From NCBI RefSeq assembly GCF_000426065.1, contig NZ_AUEQ01000007.1:496001-560000 (forward strand): a stretch of 64,000 bases of DNA. Reading direction: 5' to 3'. Positions within the stretch are counted from its first letter, which is position 1, and the number at the start of each line of letters is the position of its first letter. A program made the translations under genes and the position numbers. This DNA is from Mycobacterium sp. URHD0025. GTDB taxonomy: Bacteria; Actinomycetota; Actinomycetes; Mycobacteriales; Mycobacteriaceae. The notes below the pieces were generated by a model. It searched no databases, was not told the origin of the DNA, and was given only the letters and a program-made list of their open reading frames with translations. This document shows positions 19,852 through 28,802 of the stretch, one piece after another.

Positions 19852-20550
19852 ATGAACTTCGACTGGGAGCAGTTGGGTAGGAGGGTGTGGCGCACCCGCC
19901 TGCCATTTCTCGATGTGACGGTCGGACTGGTCAGCGGCGACGCGCGGGCTCTGTTGATCGATTCCGGCACGACGTTGGCCGAGGCCAGGGGAATCGAGGC
20001 CGACGTTGCGACGCTGACGGGGCAGCGCGTCGACCATATCGTCCTGACACACAACCATTTCGACCACATCCTCGGTTGCTCCTGGTTCAAGGATGCCGAA
20101 ATACATTGCTCCCCAGAGGTTTCCGCCACCATGGCATCCGGTCGTGCGCACCTGCGCGCGGATGCGATCGCCCACGGTGCCGCCATCGGTGACGTCGATC
20201 TGGCGATCGAGGCGATGCCGGTGCCCACGCACCGGAGTTCCGGCGCCACCGTCGATCTCGGTGGCCGGACGGTGAACGTCTCCCGTCCTGGCAGAGGTCA
20301 CACCAGCCATGACCTGATCGTCACGGTGCCGGACAGGCACACAGTGGTGTTCTGCGGCGATCTCGTGGAACAGTCGGGCGACCCTGTCATCGACGCCGAT
20401 TCCGATCTGACGGCCTGGCCGGCCACGCTTGAGGTGGTGCTGGCCGCAGGAGGGGAGGACGGAGTGTTCGTGCCCGGCCACGGCGATGTCGTCGACGCCC
20501 ATTTCATCCGGCTCCAGCAGCGCTGGCTCGATGCGCGGCGCACTTCGTGA
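19852..20550 (+). CDS. Metallo-beta-lactamase-fold hydrolase
   Basis: The 232-residue protein has the MBL metal motif THNHFDHILG (HxHxDH variant with N in the second position; near residue 63), then GRGHTSHD, FCGDLVEQ with the bridging Asp, and PGHGD near the C-terminus. No signal peptide is present, so it is probably cytosolic. The substrate cannot be told from the sequence. It is divergent from the serine hydrolase lipoprotein gene. Confidence 0.88.
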   Translation: MNFDWEQLGRRVWRTRLPFLDVTVGLVSGDARALLIDSGTTLAEARGIEADVATLTGQRVDHIVLTHNHFDHILGCSWFKDAEIHCSPEVSATMASGRAHLRADAIAHGAAIGDVDLAIEAMPVPTHRSSGATVDLGGRTVNVSRPGRGHTSHDLIVTVPDRHTVVFCGDLVEQSGDPVIDADSDLTAWPATLEVVLAAGGEDGVFVPGHGDVVDAHFIRLQQRWLDARRTS

Positions 20551-20594
20551 TCCCCGCCGACCAAATTAGTTAGCCCATATGCGACGATTCGCCG

Positions 20595-21413
20595 ATGACC
20601 GAGGTTGACGCCCATTTCGTGCAGTCCGAGCAGGACAGGTTCCAGCCGACCCGCTTTGCACAGAGCCACTGGGGTGAGGACCACCTCAACGGCCCAGCGC
20701 TGGTCGGGCTGGCGGCTCGGGCGCTGGAATCGGGCTTCGGACTGCCCGAATTTCTGCCGGCCCGGCTGACGGTCGACCTGTTCAAGGCTGCGCGCGGGCT
20801 GCCGACCACCACCAAGGTGGCGTTGATCCGTGACGGGCGACGGGTCCGCAATTCCGAATGTGAGCTGGTCCAGGACGGCGTGACCGTCGCGCGCGCGACG
20901 TTGGTGCAGTACCGACTGAGCGAGCCGCCGCGAGGGGAGGAGTGGACGAGCCCGACCCGGTTCGAACCGCCCGCCTCCCTCGATGGGGACCGGCGGACAT
21001 TTATGGGAAGTGACGCCGCCGGTTGGAGCCGCGCCATCGCCGAACATCAGAACGCGTCGCGCAAGAGGTTCATGAACCGCACCATCACCGTGGTGCAGGG
21101 GCAACCGAACTCGCCGTTCGTCCGGGCGGCGATGGCCGCCGAGGGCACCAGCCTGGTGACCAATCTCGGCACCGCCGGTGTGGGCTACATCAACGGTGAC
21201 CTGACCGTCGCGCTGTCGCGGTTGCCCGGCGACGAGTGGATCGGCGTGCAGGCCGATTCACACCTGGCCGCCGACGGCGTCGCGGTGGGCGCTTCGACAC
21301 TGTTCGACAGTGCAGGCCCGTTCGGCACCGGCCTCGTCACCGCCATCAGCAACCCGGCAGCACAGATCGATTTCTCCAATGATCCGTTTCCGGAGCGCAG
21401 CGCACCGAGGTGA
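20595..21413 (+). CDS. Acyl-CoA thioesterase-like hotdog protein
   Basis: The 272-residue protein resembles the double-hotdog thioesterase family common in actinobacteria. The N-terminal half has HWGEDHLNGPALVGLAARALE and LPARLTVDLFKAARGLPTTTKVALIRDGRRVRNSE. The C-terminal half has LGTAGVGYINGDLTVALSRLPGDEWIGVQADSHLAADGVAVGASTLFDSAGPFG. It probably hydrolyses acyl-CoA thioesters; the substrate is unknown. It lies 44 bases after the MBL gene, in the same direction. Confidence 0.8.
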   Translation: MTEVDAHFVQSEQDRFQPTRFAQSHWGEDHLNGPALVGLAARALESGFGLPEFLPARLTVDLFKAARGLPTTTKVALIRDGRRVRNSECELVQDGVTVARATLVQYRLSEPPRGEEWTSPTRFEPPASLDGDRRTFMGSDAAGWSRAIAEHQNASRKRFMNRTITVVQGQPNSPFVRAAMAAEGTSLVTNLGTAGVGYINGDLTVALSRLPGDEWIGVQADSHLAADGVAVGASTLFDSAGPFGTGLVTAISNPAAQIDFSNDPFPERSAPR

Positions 21414-21478
21414 GGCGCTGATCGACCGCCCGCTACGGAGTCAGGTTTCCGAACCCACGCGACGGGGCAAACCCAGGT

Positions 21479-22549
21479 ATGCCGGTATCGGACGACGGGT
21501 ACGAGCGTGAGCTGTTGCAGGAGCTGTTGTTCGCCTACGGTCCGTGTGGCCAGGAAGACGCTGTGCGCGACGTCTGCCGGCGAGAACTGGACCCCTACGC
21601 CGACAAACTGTGGACCGATGCCGCGGGAAACCTCATCGCACTGATATCCGGGGCGCAGCGCGGCGGTTCTGCCACCAGGGTGCTGGCGCACCTCGACGAG
21701 TTGTCGATGCTCGTCAAAAGGGTTGAGCCGGACGGCACCCTGCGGCTGACACCGCTGGGCACGATGTACCCCGCCAACTTCGGCCTGGGCCCCGTCGCGG
21801 TCCTCGGTGACAACGAAACGATCTGCGGTGTACTGGCATTGGGGTCGGAGCACACTACACAGGAAACGCCACAGGTCTGGCAGACGAAACCGGATCAAGG
21901 CGACAAGGCACTGGACTGGCCGGATGTCTACGTGTTCACCGGCCAGGAAACCGACTCTCTCGAGAAGATGGGGATCGGGCCGGGTACCCGGGTGTGTATC
22001 GACCGCAGCAAGCGCGAGTTGATCGAGGTGGGCGACTATCTGGGCTGCTACTTCATGGACGACAGGGCGGCAGTGCTTTCCCTGCTACTGCTCGCGCGCC
22101 GAGTGCACGAGAGTGGCCGACGCCCGGCCGGAGACGTGTATCTGGTGTTCACCACGAACGAAGAGGTCGGCGGGGTGGGGGCGGCGCACGCGTGCCGCAC
22201 GTTGCCCGGCGATCTCACCCTCGCCGTGGAGGTCGGCCCGACAGAGGCCGAATACGGCACCACCGTCGCGGGCGGACCGATCGTGGCCTACAGCGATGCG
22301 CAGTGCGTGTACGACAAGGATGTCGCCGATCGTTTGTGCGCTGTCGCAAATCATTTGGGGCTTTCGGCCCAGCCGGCCGTGCTCGGTGCCTTCGAGTCCG
22401 ACGCATCGCACACCAAGGCTTCGGGGTCGTCTCCGAAGGCCGGGCTGCTCTGCCTACCGACCCTGAGCACGCACGGCTATGAGGTGATTTCGCGCACCGC
22501 GGTCACGGCGGTGCGCGACGTGTTGGTCGAGTATCTGGTCGATTCCTGA
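21479..22549 (+). CDS. M42-family zinc aminopeptidase-like protein
   Basis: The 356-residue protein shows the M42/M28-type di-metal site: H71 in AHLDEL, D194-D195 in FMDDRAA, E228-E229 in TNEEVGGVGA, EVGPTEAE near 251, SDA near 272, and H332 in STHGYEV. M42 enzymes are cytosolic oligomeric aminopeptidases. The motif AHLDEL differs slightly from the usual AHxDEIG, but all metal ligands seem present. Its last 47 bases overlap the end of the convergent GtrA-family gene. Confidence 0.87.
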   Translation: MPVSDDGYERELLQELLFAYGPCGQEDAVRDVCRRELDPYADKLWTDAAGNLIALISGAQRGGSATRVLAHLDELSMLVKRVEPDGTLRLTPLGTMYPANFGLGPVAVLGDNETICGVLALGSEHTTQETPQVWQTKPDQGDKALDWPDVYVFTGQETDSLEKMGIGPGTRVCIDRSKRELIEVGDYLGCYFMDDRAAVLSLLLLARRVHESGRRPAGDVYLVFTTNEEVGGVGAAHACRTLPGDLTLAVEVGPTEAEYGTTVAGGPIVAYSDAQCVYDKDVADRLCAVANHLGLSAQPAVLGAFESDASHTKASGSSPKAGLLCLPTLSTHGYEVISRTAVTAVRDVLVEYLVDS

Positions 22550-23027
22550 CAGTGGGATCTGACTGCCGGAACACCACCCACCTCATGGCGCTGTACATGT
22601 AGATCGCCTCGCAACCTCCGGCGACGATCCTGGCCAGGTGGTACTCGACGCCCATCGCCGCGAGTCCACTGGAGACCCCCAGGATGAACGCGAGGTAGTT
22701 CAGGACGACAACCACCACGTACACGGTCAGTTGCGGACCCACGGCGGCGTGCGAGCGGAAGTTCAGCGTCCGGTTGAGGTAATAGGCGAGGCCGAATGCC
22801 CCGGCATATCCGACGGTCACCGCGATCGGCAGCGGCGTCCGTAATCCGCCGTGCAGGGCGGTGAGGATCGTCAGATCGACGCCGAACGTGAAGGTGTTGA
22901 TCAGGGCGAAACCGAGGAACGTCGGTGCTACCACGGAATTCAGCGGCGCAGGCAGGGCACGAACCAGCAGGACGCAGAACCGGTGAAACCGCTCCGCTGT
23001 ACACACCCGGCCCGATTCGCTGCGCAC
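22503..23027 (-). CDS. GtrA-family membrane protein
   Basis: The 174-residue protein has four hydrophobic segments and the GtrA pattern: TFLGFALINTFTFGVDL (near 37), GYAGAFGLAYYLNRTLNFRS (near 73), VVVLNYLAFILGV and a final RIVAGGCEAIYMYSAMRWVVFR. GtrA proteins help move polyprenyl-linked sugars across the membrane in envelope glycan synthesis. The basic proline-rich tail is encoded opposite the end of the peptidase gene. Confidence 0.87.
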   Translation of the reverse strand: MRSESGRVCTAERFHRFCVLLVRALPAPLNSVVAPTFLGFALINTFTFGVDLTILTALHGGLRTPLPIAVTVGYAGAFGLAYYLNRTLNFRSHAAVGPQLTVYVVVVVLNYLAFILGVSSGLAAMGVEYHLARIVAGGCEAIYMYSAMRWVVFRQSDPTVRNRPDTRPTRRAPP

Positions 23028-23089
23028 ATGGACACCGTCGCATCGGAAAGTGTCAGGACCGTGAGCACCGGGCGAACATCACCGGAGTC

Positions 23090-23554
23090 TCACTGCGCGA
23101 TCTCGATCCCCTCGTAGCTGGTCAGCACCTCTGCGTTGGGCAACTCCATCTGCAAGTACACGTCGATGTGACGGATCTTGTCGTCGGCGGTGAACTCGTA
23201 CACCGATACCGAGTTGACCACCGATTCGAAATCGCCCATTTTCGTGCGTTCTTCGAGTTCGAGGAACACCACCCCGCCGACCTCGCTGACCCGCTTGAAC
23301 AAGCCGTCCCATTCCGATGCGGTGGCCCAGTTGGTCAAGAAATCCGTGTACTGCTCCCAGTTCATGACCTCCTTGAAGTTGCCGATCCGCTCGAACTCGT
23401 CCACGGCCACCAGATCCGCCAGCGGCGCCCAGCCTCCGACCCCGAATCCGGGTCGTTTGGCCGCGTCGACAAGCCGCTTCGTGGTGACTGCGTACTGCAC
23501 CGCGGCTCGACTCCGCCCGGTGTAGGAGTCGAGGACCTCACTGACATGCTTCAA
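23090..23554 (-). CDS. NTF2/SnoaL-like protein next to the Rieske oxygenase
   Basis: The 154-residue protein has an NTF2-like alpha+beta make-up with a conserved look at FKEVMNWEQYTDFLTNWA, VGGVVFLELEERTKMGDFESVVNSVSVYEF and DKIRHIDVYLQME. Such folds serve as small isomerases or hydrolases or as oxygenase accessory units (ring-hydroxylase beta subunits share the fold). It lies 40 bases downstream of the Rieske gene, so it may be a functional partner. The resemblance in layout to the 38364-38885 protein is notable. Confidence 0.75.
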   Translation of the reverse strand: MKHVSEVLDSYTGRSRAAVQYAVTTKRLVDAAKRPGFGVGGWAPLADLVAVDEFERIGNFKEVMNWEQYTDFLTNWATASEWDGLFKRVSEVGGVVFLELEERTKMGDFESVVNSVSVYEFTADDKIRHIDVYLQMELPNAEVLTSYEGIEIAQ

Positions 23555-23594
23555 CGAAAGGTCCTTTCTGTAGTCATTTCTCGCACGCCCTCCT

Positions 23595-24953
23595 TCAGGC
23601 GCGGGAGCCCGCCGATTCCAAGTACTTGTCGACGACCGAATGAAAGTGCGCGATGACCACTTCCTCCTTGACCAGCGCCATGTGCTCCAGTGCGGTGTTG
23701 CGCAGCCCGGTTTGCTGGCGGGGCATCTGCTCGTAATCCTGTTGCAGCGCTTCGAAGTACTTGTAGCTGCCGGCCTCGTCGACCACTATCGGATCCGCGG
23801 TGAAGGCGGCTTTGTGCTCGTCCGGCAACCACATATAGCTGGCGACGTGCCAGATGCATCGGTTGGGGTCCCCGTCGGGATGCGGCAGCGCCATGATGAT
23901 CGTGGCCTCGCCGGCGCGGATCGTCATGAAGAAGTTCGGGAACCACACCCACCCGTGGTTGTCGCTCATCTGGGCGTCGGTCAGTCCGCTGACGTCAAGT
24001 CCCATGGCGGTCAAGGTGTCTCGTGTCGCCTTCTGCAGCAGTGTTCTGGCCGTGACCCCGTCGGGGAAGCTCAGCGATCCGTCGGCGGCACGGTATTCGG
24101 CCACGAGCTCGGAGAAGCGGGGGAGGACCGCGACGGTGGACGGGAAGGTCTCCGGCAGATCCATGATGCCGTCCACCTGCTGTTCGGGCGTGGCACCGAC
24201 CACGTCGAACGGTGCCATAGACACGCTGTGCCGATCGAAGAACCGGTACCGGCTGGTGGCGGGGTCGATGTTGATCACGCGCAGGAGCTGCGGATGGATT
24301 CCGTCGATGTGATAGCCCTCCTGGAAGGCGTCGAGGACCACTTTCCAGTTGCAGTCGATGGCCTCGGTCACGTCCATCACGGTGACCATCTCATCGAGGT
24401 GGTACGGCGCCAGCATGGCCGCGACGTCGGCACCGATGAACTCGGCCAAGGGTGCGGCATCGGGGTCCGGATTCAGGAAGATGAATCCGGCGAAGGTGCC
24501 CACGGAAACTTCGATCAGCCCGTGAGTCTCTTTGTCGATCGGGCCGGCCAACGCCTCGCGCAACATGCCCTTGAGGCGGCCGTCCAGGTCATAGGACCAC
24601 AGGTGGTACTGACACAGGAAGCCGCGCTTGGCATTTCCGCGGGCATCTCGGCACAGCACATTGCCGCGATGCCGGCAGGCGTTGACGAATCCGCGGAGAC
24701 TGTCGTCCTTGCCCCGCACGATGATGTAGGACTGATCGAAGATCTGATACTGCTTCCAATCGCCGGCCTTCGCCAACTCGTCGATGCGGCCGACCACCTG
24801 CCATACTTTCTTCCAGATCGAATCGCGTTCCTGGACAACGAATTCCGGTGCGATGTAGCGACTGGTCGGAATCTCCATGCGATACGCATCGGGAGCGATG
24901 TCATCCAGACGGGTGGCGTTCTCGACCCAATCTCCGGGGCGTGCTGTCTGCAC
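23595..24953 (-). CDS. Rieske-type aromatic ring-hydroxylating oxygenase, alpha subunit
   Basis: The 452-residue protein has a Rieske [2Fe-2S] site with C93-R-H95 and C114-x2-H117 (NACRHRGN and CQYHLW). The mononuclear iron site is in AFQEGYHIDGIH, with H215 and H220. It would activate O2 on an aromatic, amine or terpenoid substrate and needs a ferredoxin/reductase that is not encoded next to it. The GTG start at 24953 has GAGGAG about nine bases upstream. The regulatory element at 25056 and the divergent TetR gene suggest induction by substrate. Confidence 0.93.
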   Translation of the reverse strand: MQTARPGDWVENATRLDDIAPDAYRMEIPTSRYIAPEFVVQERDSIWKKVWQVVGRIDELAKAGDWKQYQIFDQSYIIVRGKDDSLRGFVNACRHRGNVLCRDARGNAKRGFLCQYHLWSYDLDGRLKGMLREALAGPIDKETHGLIEVSVGTFAGFIFLNPDPDAAPLAEFIGADVAAMLAPYHLDEMVTVMDVTEAIDCNWKVVLDAFQEGYHIDGIHPQLLRVINIDPATSRYRFFDRHSVSMAPFDVVGATPEQQVDGIMDLPETFPSTVAVLPRFSELVAEYRAADGSLSFPDGVTARTLLQKATRDTLTAMGLDVSGLTDAQMSDNHGWVWFPNFFMTIRAGEATIIMALPHPDGDPNRCIWHVASYMWLPDEHKAAFTADPIVVDEAGSYKYFEALQQDYEQMPRQQTGLRNTALEHMALVKEEVVIAHFHSVVDKYLESAGSRA

Positions 24954-25055
24954 GGGCGGATCTCCTCAATCGATGTGCGGGCGGCGGTGAGGTGCTCGCC
25001 GGCGGCCGGGCGCAGCCGGCCCGCCGGTGCCGTGGAATGTGACTGCGATCACTAC

Positions 25056-25093
25056 TATACATGTCCGTATATTCGATACAACTATGAATATGG
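25056..25093 (-). promoter_or_regulatory. Promoter with internal palindrome upstream of the Rieske gene
   Basis: On the plus strand the site reads TATACAT, four bases, GTAT, eight bases, CAAC, one base, ATGAATAT. TATAC (25056-25060) and GTATA (25067-25071) form a palindrome. On the minus strand it offers a -35-like TTGTAT and a -10-like TATAGT separated by 16 bases, with the palindrome in the spacer, which suits a TetR-type repressor site. The same pattern recurs at 38956-38993. It lies about 100 bases from the Rieske start and 120 from the TetR start. Confidence 0.65.
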
Positions 25094-25215
25094 ATGGGTT
25101 CGGGATGAGCGAACATGGAGGAGTTATGTCCCGGCAGCAAGCCGTGATCGGTGGACCTCGACTGGCCGCACGACACCGAGAACACAAGTGCGCCGACCTT
25201 TGACAGGATGTGTCC

Positions 25216-25833
25216 ATGGCCGAACGCTGGACCAAGCAACGCCGCTTGGAGCACACCCGCAACGTCCTTCTGGACGCCGCCGAGGAGGTGTTCGCGCGCA
25301 AAGGGTTTGACGGCGCCGCGCTTGAGGACATCGCCGAGGTCGCGGGATACACCCGTGGCGCCATCTACTCCCACTTCGGGAGCAAGGCCGAGTTGTTCCT
25401 CGCTGTCGTCGAGCGGCAGCGGCAGCAATTCCTCGACGGCTTCGCCGATGTGATCGCGAACTTCCACCGGCTCGAGGATCTCGACGCCGACGAACTCGGT
25501 GACCGTTGGCGGGATCTGGTCGCGGTCGAGGGGGCCGACCGCGCGGCCCTCGGATCCGAGTACACGTTGTTTCTGCTGCGCAATCCCGAAGCCCGGGCTC
25601 GGGTGGCCGAACAGCGGGAGGAGACCGTCCGTGCCCTCGCGGATTACATCTCCAAGGGTGCCGCGCGCCTCGGCGGCCAGCTGAACATCCCGGCTCTCGA
25701 CCTCGCCCGCGTCGTACTGGCCGCCAACGATGGCGTCACGCTCGACAGCCTGCTCGACGAACAGGCCGTCTACCGCCCGTTCCTCCGCATGGTCCTGGCG
25801 AATATCGTTGTCGCCAAGGGCGATACCTCGTGA
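25216..25833 (+). CDS. TetR-family transcriptional regulator
   Basis: The 205-residue regulator has a clear N-terminal helix-turn-helix (~10-55; [41 protein letters not shown]) and a helical ligand domain. The ATG at 25216 is chosen because AGGA lies seven bases upstream; the GTG at 25210 is too close to it. It is divergent from the Rieske oxygenase operon and overlaps the exporter gene by four bases, so it probably controls both. Confidence 0.9.
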   Translation: MAERWTKQRRLEHTRNVLLDAAEEVFARKGFDGAALEDIAEVAGYTRGAIYSHFGSKAELFLAVVERQRQQFLDGFADVIANFHRLEDLDADELGDRWRDLVAVEGADRAALGSEYTLFLLRNPEARARVAEQREETVRALADYISKGAARLGGQLNIPALDLARVVLAANDGVTLDSLLDEQAVYRPFLRMVLANIVVAKGDTS

Positions 25834-26702
25834 CACAGACATCGCACCCCGCGCGCACCGGTGCGCTCATGGCCATGGCGTCCATGCTGTGCGTGCAGAT
25901 CGGGCTGGCGGTGGCCGTCGGCCTGATCGACCAGGTCGGTGCCGAGGGCGCGGCATGGCTGCGGCTGGCGTGGGCCGGCGTTCTGATGCTGGTGATCGTG
26001 CGGCCCAGGCCGTCGGCCTTCACCAAATCCGCATTCTGGACGTGTGTCGCGCTCGGCGTCGTCACGGCCGGGGTCACGATGCTCTTCATGGCGGCACTGT
26101 CCCGAATCCCGCTCGGTACCGCGAGCGCGCTGGAATTCCTCGGCCCGCTCGGGGTGGCCGTCGCGCACGGGAAAGGCCGCAATCGGATTCTGTGGCCTGG
26201 GCTGGCGGCCGCCGGCGTCGTGCTGCTCACCGAGCCTTGGACGGGAGACGTCGACCTCATCGGTGTGCTCTACGCCTTGAGCGCCGCGCTGTGCTGGGCC
26301 TGCTACATCTTGCTGACCCAACGGGTCGGCGACGAGGTGGCGGGTATCAAGGGCCTGGGGGTGTCCATGCCGGTCGCCGGACTGGTCGGCACCGCGGTCG
26401 TCGGGCCCTCGGTGTTTCCGCATCTGACGCCCCAACTGTTGCTGATCGGTGTGGGCCTGGCGATCCTGCTACCGGTGGTCCCGTTCGCTCTGGAAATGTC
26501 CGCACTGCGCCATCTGAGCACCGCCGCGTTCGGCACGCTGATGGCCCTCGAGCCGGCATTCGCCATGCTCGTCGGTCTTGTCCTGCTACGCCAGATTCCG
26601 TCCCCGGCCGCCGTGTTCGGCATCTGCTTCGTGGTGGCCGCCGGGATCGGCGCGGCACGCACCGGAGCGCGTGCCACACCGGTCCCGGCCGAAGTCGGCT
26701 GA
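25830..26702 (+). CDS. EamA/DMT-superfamily exporter (RhtA-like)
   Basis: The 290-residue membrane protein has ten hydrophobic segments in two EamA repeats, with [23 protein letters not shown] (~80-102) and [31 protein letters not shown] (~220-250) as the paired motifs. RhtA-like members export amino acids such as threonine and homoserine. The GTG start is in the GTGA overlap with the TetR stop, so the two genes are translationally coupled. Confidence 0.87.
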   Translation: MTQTSHPARTGALMAMASMLCVQIGLAVAVGLIDQVGAEGAAWLRLAWAGVLMLVIVRPRPSAFTKSAFWTCVALGVVTAGVTMLFMAALSRIPLGTASALEFLGPLGVAVAHGKGRNRILWPGLAAAGVVLLTEPWTGDVDLIGVLYALSAALCWACYILLTQRVGDEVAGIKGLGVSMPVAGLVGTAVVGPSVFPHLTPQLLLIGVGLAILLPVVPFALEMSALRHLSTAAFGTLMALEPAFAMLVGLVLLRQIPSPAAVFGICFVVAAGIGAARTGARATPVPAEVG

Positions 26703-26721
26703 TCGGGTTACGCTGGCGCCA

Positions 26722-27078
26722 ATGTCACGCGGAATCTTCAATTCCCCCGTCGCCCGGTGGTTCAACGCGGCGGCCGTGGGTCTCACCCGCGTGCCGGTGC
26801 TCGGCCGATGGATCGGTCACGGTGTGGTGGTCATCCGGTACACCGGGCGCCGGTCGGGCCGCACATTCGAGACGCCGGTTTCGGTGAACCGCGACGGCGA
26901 CCAGGTGACCATCAACGCGATGACGCCGGACAGCAAGACCTGGTGGCGCAACTTCCTGGGCGAGGGCGGCGAACTCACCTTGCTGAACCTGGATGGCCGC
27001 GACCGGTCGGGACATGCCGTCGCCCACCGTGACGGTCAGGGCAAAGTGACCGTCACGGTGCGGCTGGACACGCCCTGA
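26722..27078 (+). CDS. DDN/nitroreductase-like family protein
   Basis: The 118-residue protein resembles the split-barrel F420-dependent quinone/nitroreductase family (DDN type) of mycobacteria: N-terminal ARWFNAAAVG, then VVVIRYTGRRSGRTFETPVSV near 37, then TWWRNFLGEGGELTLLNLDGRDRSGHAV. Its cofactor and substrate are unverified. It ends one base before the convergent potC stop. Confidence 0.75.
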   Translation: MSRGIFNSPVARWFNAAAVGLTRVPVLGRWIGHGVVVIRYTGRRSGRTFETPVSVNRDGDQVTINAMTPDSKTWWRNFLGEGGELTLLNLDGRDRSGHAVAHRDGQGKVTVTVRLDTP

Positions 27079-27079
27079 T

Positions 27080-27925
27080 TCAGACGTCGATCCGCTTGCG
27101 CCGGTACAGCGTTCCGACCATGAGAAACAGCAGGCTCACCACCAGGATGGCCGTCGCCAGCACGTTGATCTGCGGAGGCACTGCGGCCTTGACCGCTGCG
27201 TTGACATACAGCGGATATGTGACGGTGGATCCGCTGACGAAGTAGGTGATGATGAAGTCGTCGAGCGACAAGGCGAACGACAGCATCGCTGCTGCCACGA
27301 TGCCCGGAACTATCAGTGGCAGAGTCACTTTGAAGAATGTCCGGGTCGGGCTCGCACCGAGATCCATCGAGGCGTCCTCAAGCGTCCAGTCGAAACCGCG
27401 TACCCGGGCCCGCACCGTCATCGCGATGAAGCTGACCTGGAATGCGATGTGGGCCACCACGATCGTGGTGTAGCCGGTGGCCCAACCCAGATCGAGGAAC
27501 AGCGTCAACAGCGAGGCACCCATGACCACCTCGGGGGCGGTCAGCGGTAGCACGAGAAAGGTGTCGACGGCTTTCTGACCACGGAAACGTTGGCGCACCA
27601 GGGCGATTGCCACCAGGGTGCCCAGCACCAAGGCGATGGCCGTTGACACGGCGGCGACGTTGAGGCTCAATTTCAGAGCCTCGGTGAGCGCCGGATACTT
27701 GAACGGGTGCGCCCAGTTGTCGAGGGTGAATCCCTGCCAGGTGTAGTTGAACTTGCCGGCCGGATCGTTGAACGAGAACAGCACGATCACGAAGATCGGC
27801 AGGAACAGGTACAACAACACCAGCCCGGCGATGAGCCGTAACAGCAGATCGCCCCATCGCGGGGAGCCTTTGACGACTTTCGGTTCGGCCGGGTTGGTGG
27901 CGGCCTCGACTGCGGCGGCGGTCAT
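27080..27925 (-). CDS. potC: Polyamine-type ABC transporter permease PotC
   Basis: The 281-residue permease has six membrane segments and the EAA loop DASMDLGASPTRTFFKVTLPLIVPG near residue 188. Motifs YLFLPIFVIVLFSFNDP and SLDDFIITYFVSG are typical of PotC. It overlaps potB by four bases. It forms the inner-membrane channel with PotB. Confidence 0.9.
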   Translation of the reverse strand: MTAAAVEAATNPAEPKVVKGSPRWGDLLLRLIAGLVLLYLFLPIFVIVLFSFNDPAGKFNYTWQGFTLDNWAHPFKYPALTEALKLSLNVAAVSTAIALVLGTLVAIALVRQRFRGQKAVDTFLVLPLTAPEVVMGASLLTLFLDLGWATGYTTIVVAHIAFQVSFIAMTVRARVRGFDWTLEDASMDLGASPTRTFFKVTLPLIVPGIVAAAMLSFALSLDDFIITYFVSGSTVTYPLYVNAAVKAAVPPQINVLATAILVVSLLFLMVGTLYRRKRIDV

Positions 27926-28797
27926 ACCAGATCCTCCGTTCCCAGGGCCCGGGTGTAGAGCAGCACGCCCACGAGAATGATGGCCATCAGCACCATGCTG
28001 AGCGCTGCTGCCGCGGGATAGTCCTTGACCACCAGGAACTGCTTCTGGATCACGTTGCCGATCATGCTGGTCTGGGTACTGCCCAGATAGTCGGCATTGA
28101 TGAAATCACCCGCAGCGGGGATGAACACCAGCATGCTGCCCGCCAGCACTCCTGGCATCGACAGCGGCAGAATCACTTTGGTGAAACTGCGGGCGTTCGA
28201 CGAGTACAGGTCCTTGGATGCTTCGATCAGCCGCGGATCGATCTTCTCCAGGCTCACGTACAGCGGCAGGATCATGAAGATGATCCAGTTGTAGGTGAGG
28301 CCGCCGATCACGGCCCAGCTGGTGGACAACAGTCTGCCTTCGTCGGGCAACAGACCGATGGTGCCGAGCGCACTCACCACCCAGCCGTCATCGGCCAGAA
28401 TCGTTTTCCAGGCGATCGTCCGGATCAGGAAGGTGACGAAGAACGGCAGTATCACCAAGCCCAGGATCAGGTTCTTGAACCGGCCCGCCTTGAACGCGAT
28501 CACGTATGCCAGCGGGAAGGCGAGGATCGCGCACAGCACCGTCGCGACGAACGCGTACCCGAACGTGCGCAGTATCTGGTCCTGATACTCGGTGAACGCG
28601 TGCGCGTAATTGCCGAAGTTCCAATCGAACTCCAGCGTCGGCAAGTACACGGAGCCGCCCGACGTCGACAGCGAGGTGCGCGCCAACGAGAAGAACGGCA
28701 CCACGAAGAAGATCCCGAGGTACACCAGGGCCGGCAGGATCATCAGGTAAGGGGCGATCTTGCTCCGTTGCCGGCTGCTGGTGGCCACACCTGCCAT
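27922..28797 (-). CDS. potB: Polyamine-type ABC transporter permease PotB
   Basis: The 291-residue permease is read from the ATG at 28797. It has six membrane segments, YLMILPALVYLGIFFVVPF at the N-terminus, TFLIRTIAWKTIL near 127, and the EAA loop EASKDLYSSNARSFTKVILPLSMPG near 203. It lies five bases after the binding-protein gene and overlaps potC by four bases. Confidence 0.9.
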   Translation of the reverse strand: MAGVATSSRQRSKIAPYLMILPALVYLGIFFVVPFFSLARTSLSTSGGSVYLPTLEFDWNFGNYAHAFTEYQDQILRTFGYAFVATVLCAILAFPLAYVIAFKAGRFKNLILGLVILPFFVTFLIRTIAWKTILADDGWVVSALGTIGLLPDEGRLLSTSWAVIGGLTYNWIIFMILPLYVSLEKIDPRLIEASKDLYSSNARSFTKVILPLSMPGVLAGSMLVFIPAAGDFINADYLGSTQTSMIGNVIQKQFLVVKDYPAAAALSMVLMAIILVGVLLYTRALGTEDLV

Positions 28798-28802
28798 CGG
28801 CG

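Noticed and set aside
19032..20249. 405-residue minus-strand frame across the serine hydrolase and MBL genes
   Set aside because: It covers two well-supported genes in other frames and has a repetitive Arg/Pro composition typical of shadow frames.
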